A DNA stretch of 5,380 bases, from the NCBI GenBank assembly GCA_947174965.1, contig CAMWKY010000164.1, positions 1 to 5,380 of the forward strand. The letters are read 5' to 3'. Position numbers and translations under genes: made by a program. The notes under the pieces are model-generated. The model had not been told where the DNA came from and ran no database searches. It was given only the letters and a program-made list of their open reading frames with translations. Below, one piece after another: positions 5,377 through 5,380 of the stretch. Position 1 is the stretch's first letter, and each line of letters begins with the position of its first letter. Source of the DNA: an uncultured Ruminococcus sp. (GTDB lineage: Bacteria; Bacillota; Clostridia; Oscillospirales; Ruminococcaceae).

Positions 5377-5380
5377 ATAG

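Overview
The window looks like a piece of a low-GC, Gram-positive, anaerobic clostridial chromosome, most likely the Ruminococcus/Oscillospiraceae part of Clostridia. That is inferred from AT-rich coding DNA, strong AAGGAGG-type Shine-Dalgarno sites, an NfnAB-type flavin/iron-sulfur oxidoreductase, and sporulation-type genes (a PdaA-like deacetylase and a small Spo0A-C-like protein). No rRNA, tRNA, CRISPR array or mobile element is visible.

Layout. Bases 2-4260 hold five genes on the plus strand: the 3' end of an unrecognised beta-rich protein; a LacA/Maa-family sugar O-acetyltransferase starting 1 base after it; a LysR-type regulator 16 bases further on; then, after a 62-base AT-rich gap with a small dyad, nfnA and nfnB separated by a single base. 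Bases 4309-5332 hold two minus-strand genes: a PdaA-like exported polysaccharide deacetylase and, upstream of it, a 72-residue Spo0A-C-like protein. The two gene sets converge on one hairpin at 4272-4303 that can terminate transcription from both sides. No gap exceeds 70 bases.

How the parts fit. nfnA and nfnB encode the two subunits of a complex expected to exchange electrons between NADH, NADPH and ferredoxin. The LysR regulator just upstream carries a cluster of four cysteines at the end of its effector domain, which makes a redox-responsive regulator of nfnAB a reasonable but unproven idea. The minus-strand pair has a sporulation flavour. The pdaA leader is almost entirely two adjoining hairpins behind an extended -10 promoter, and the second hairpin pairs the Shine-Dalgarno sequence, which suggests translational control.

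Most genes here are ordinary. The points most worth a second look are the pdaA leader RNA, the cysteine cluster of the LysR regulator, and the free-standing Spo0A-C-like protein. I see no convincing new multi-gene system.
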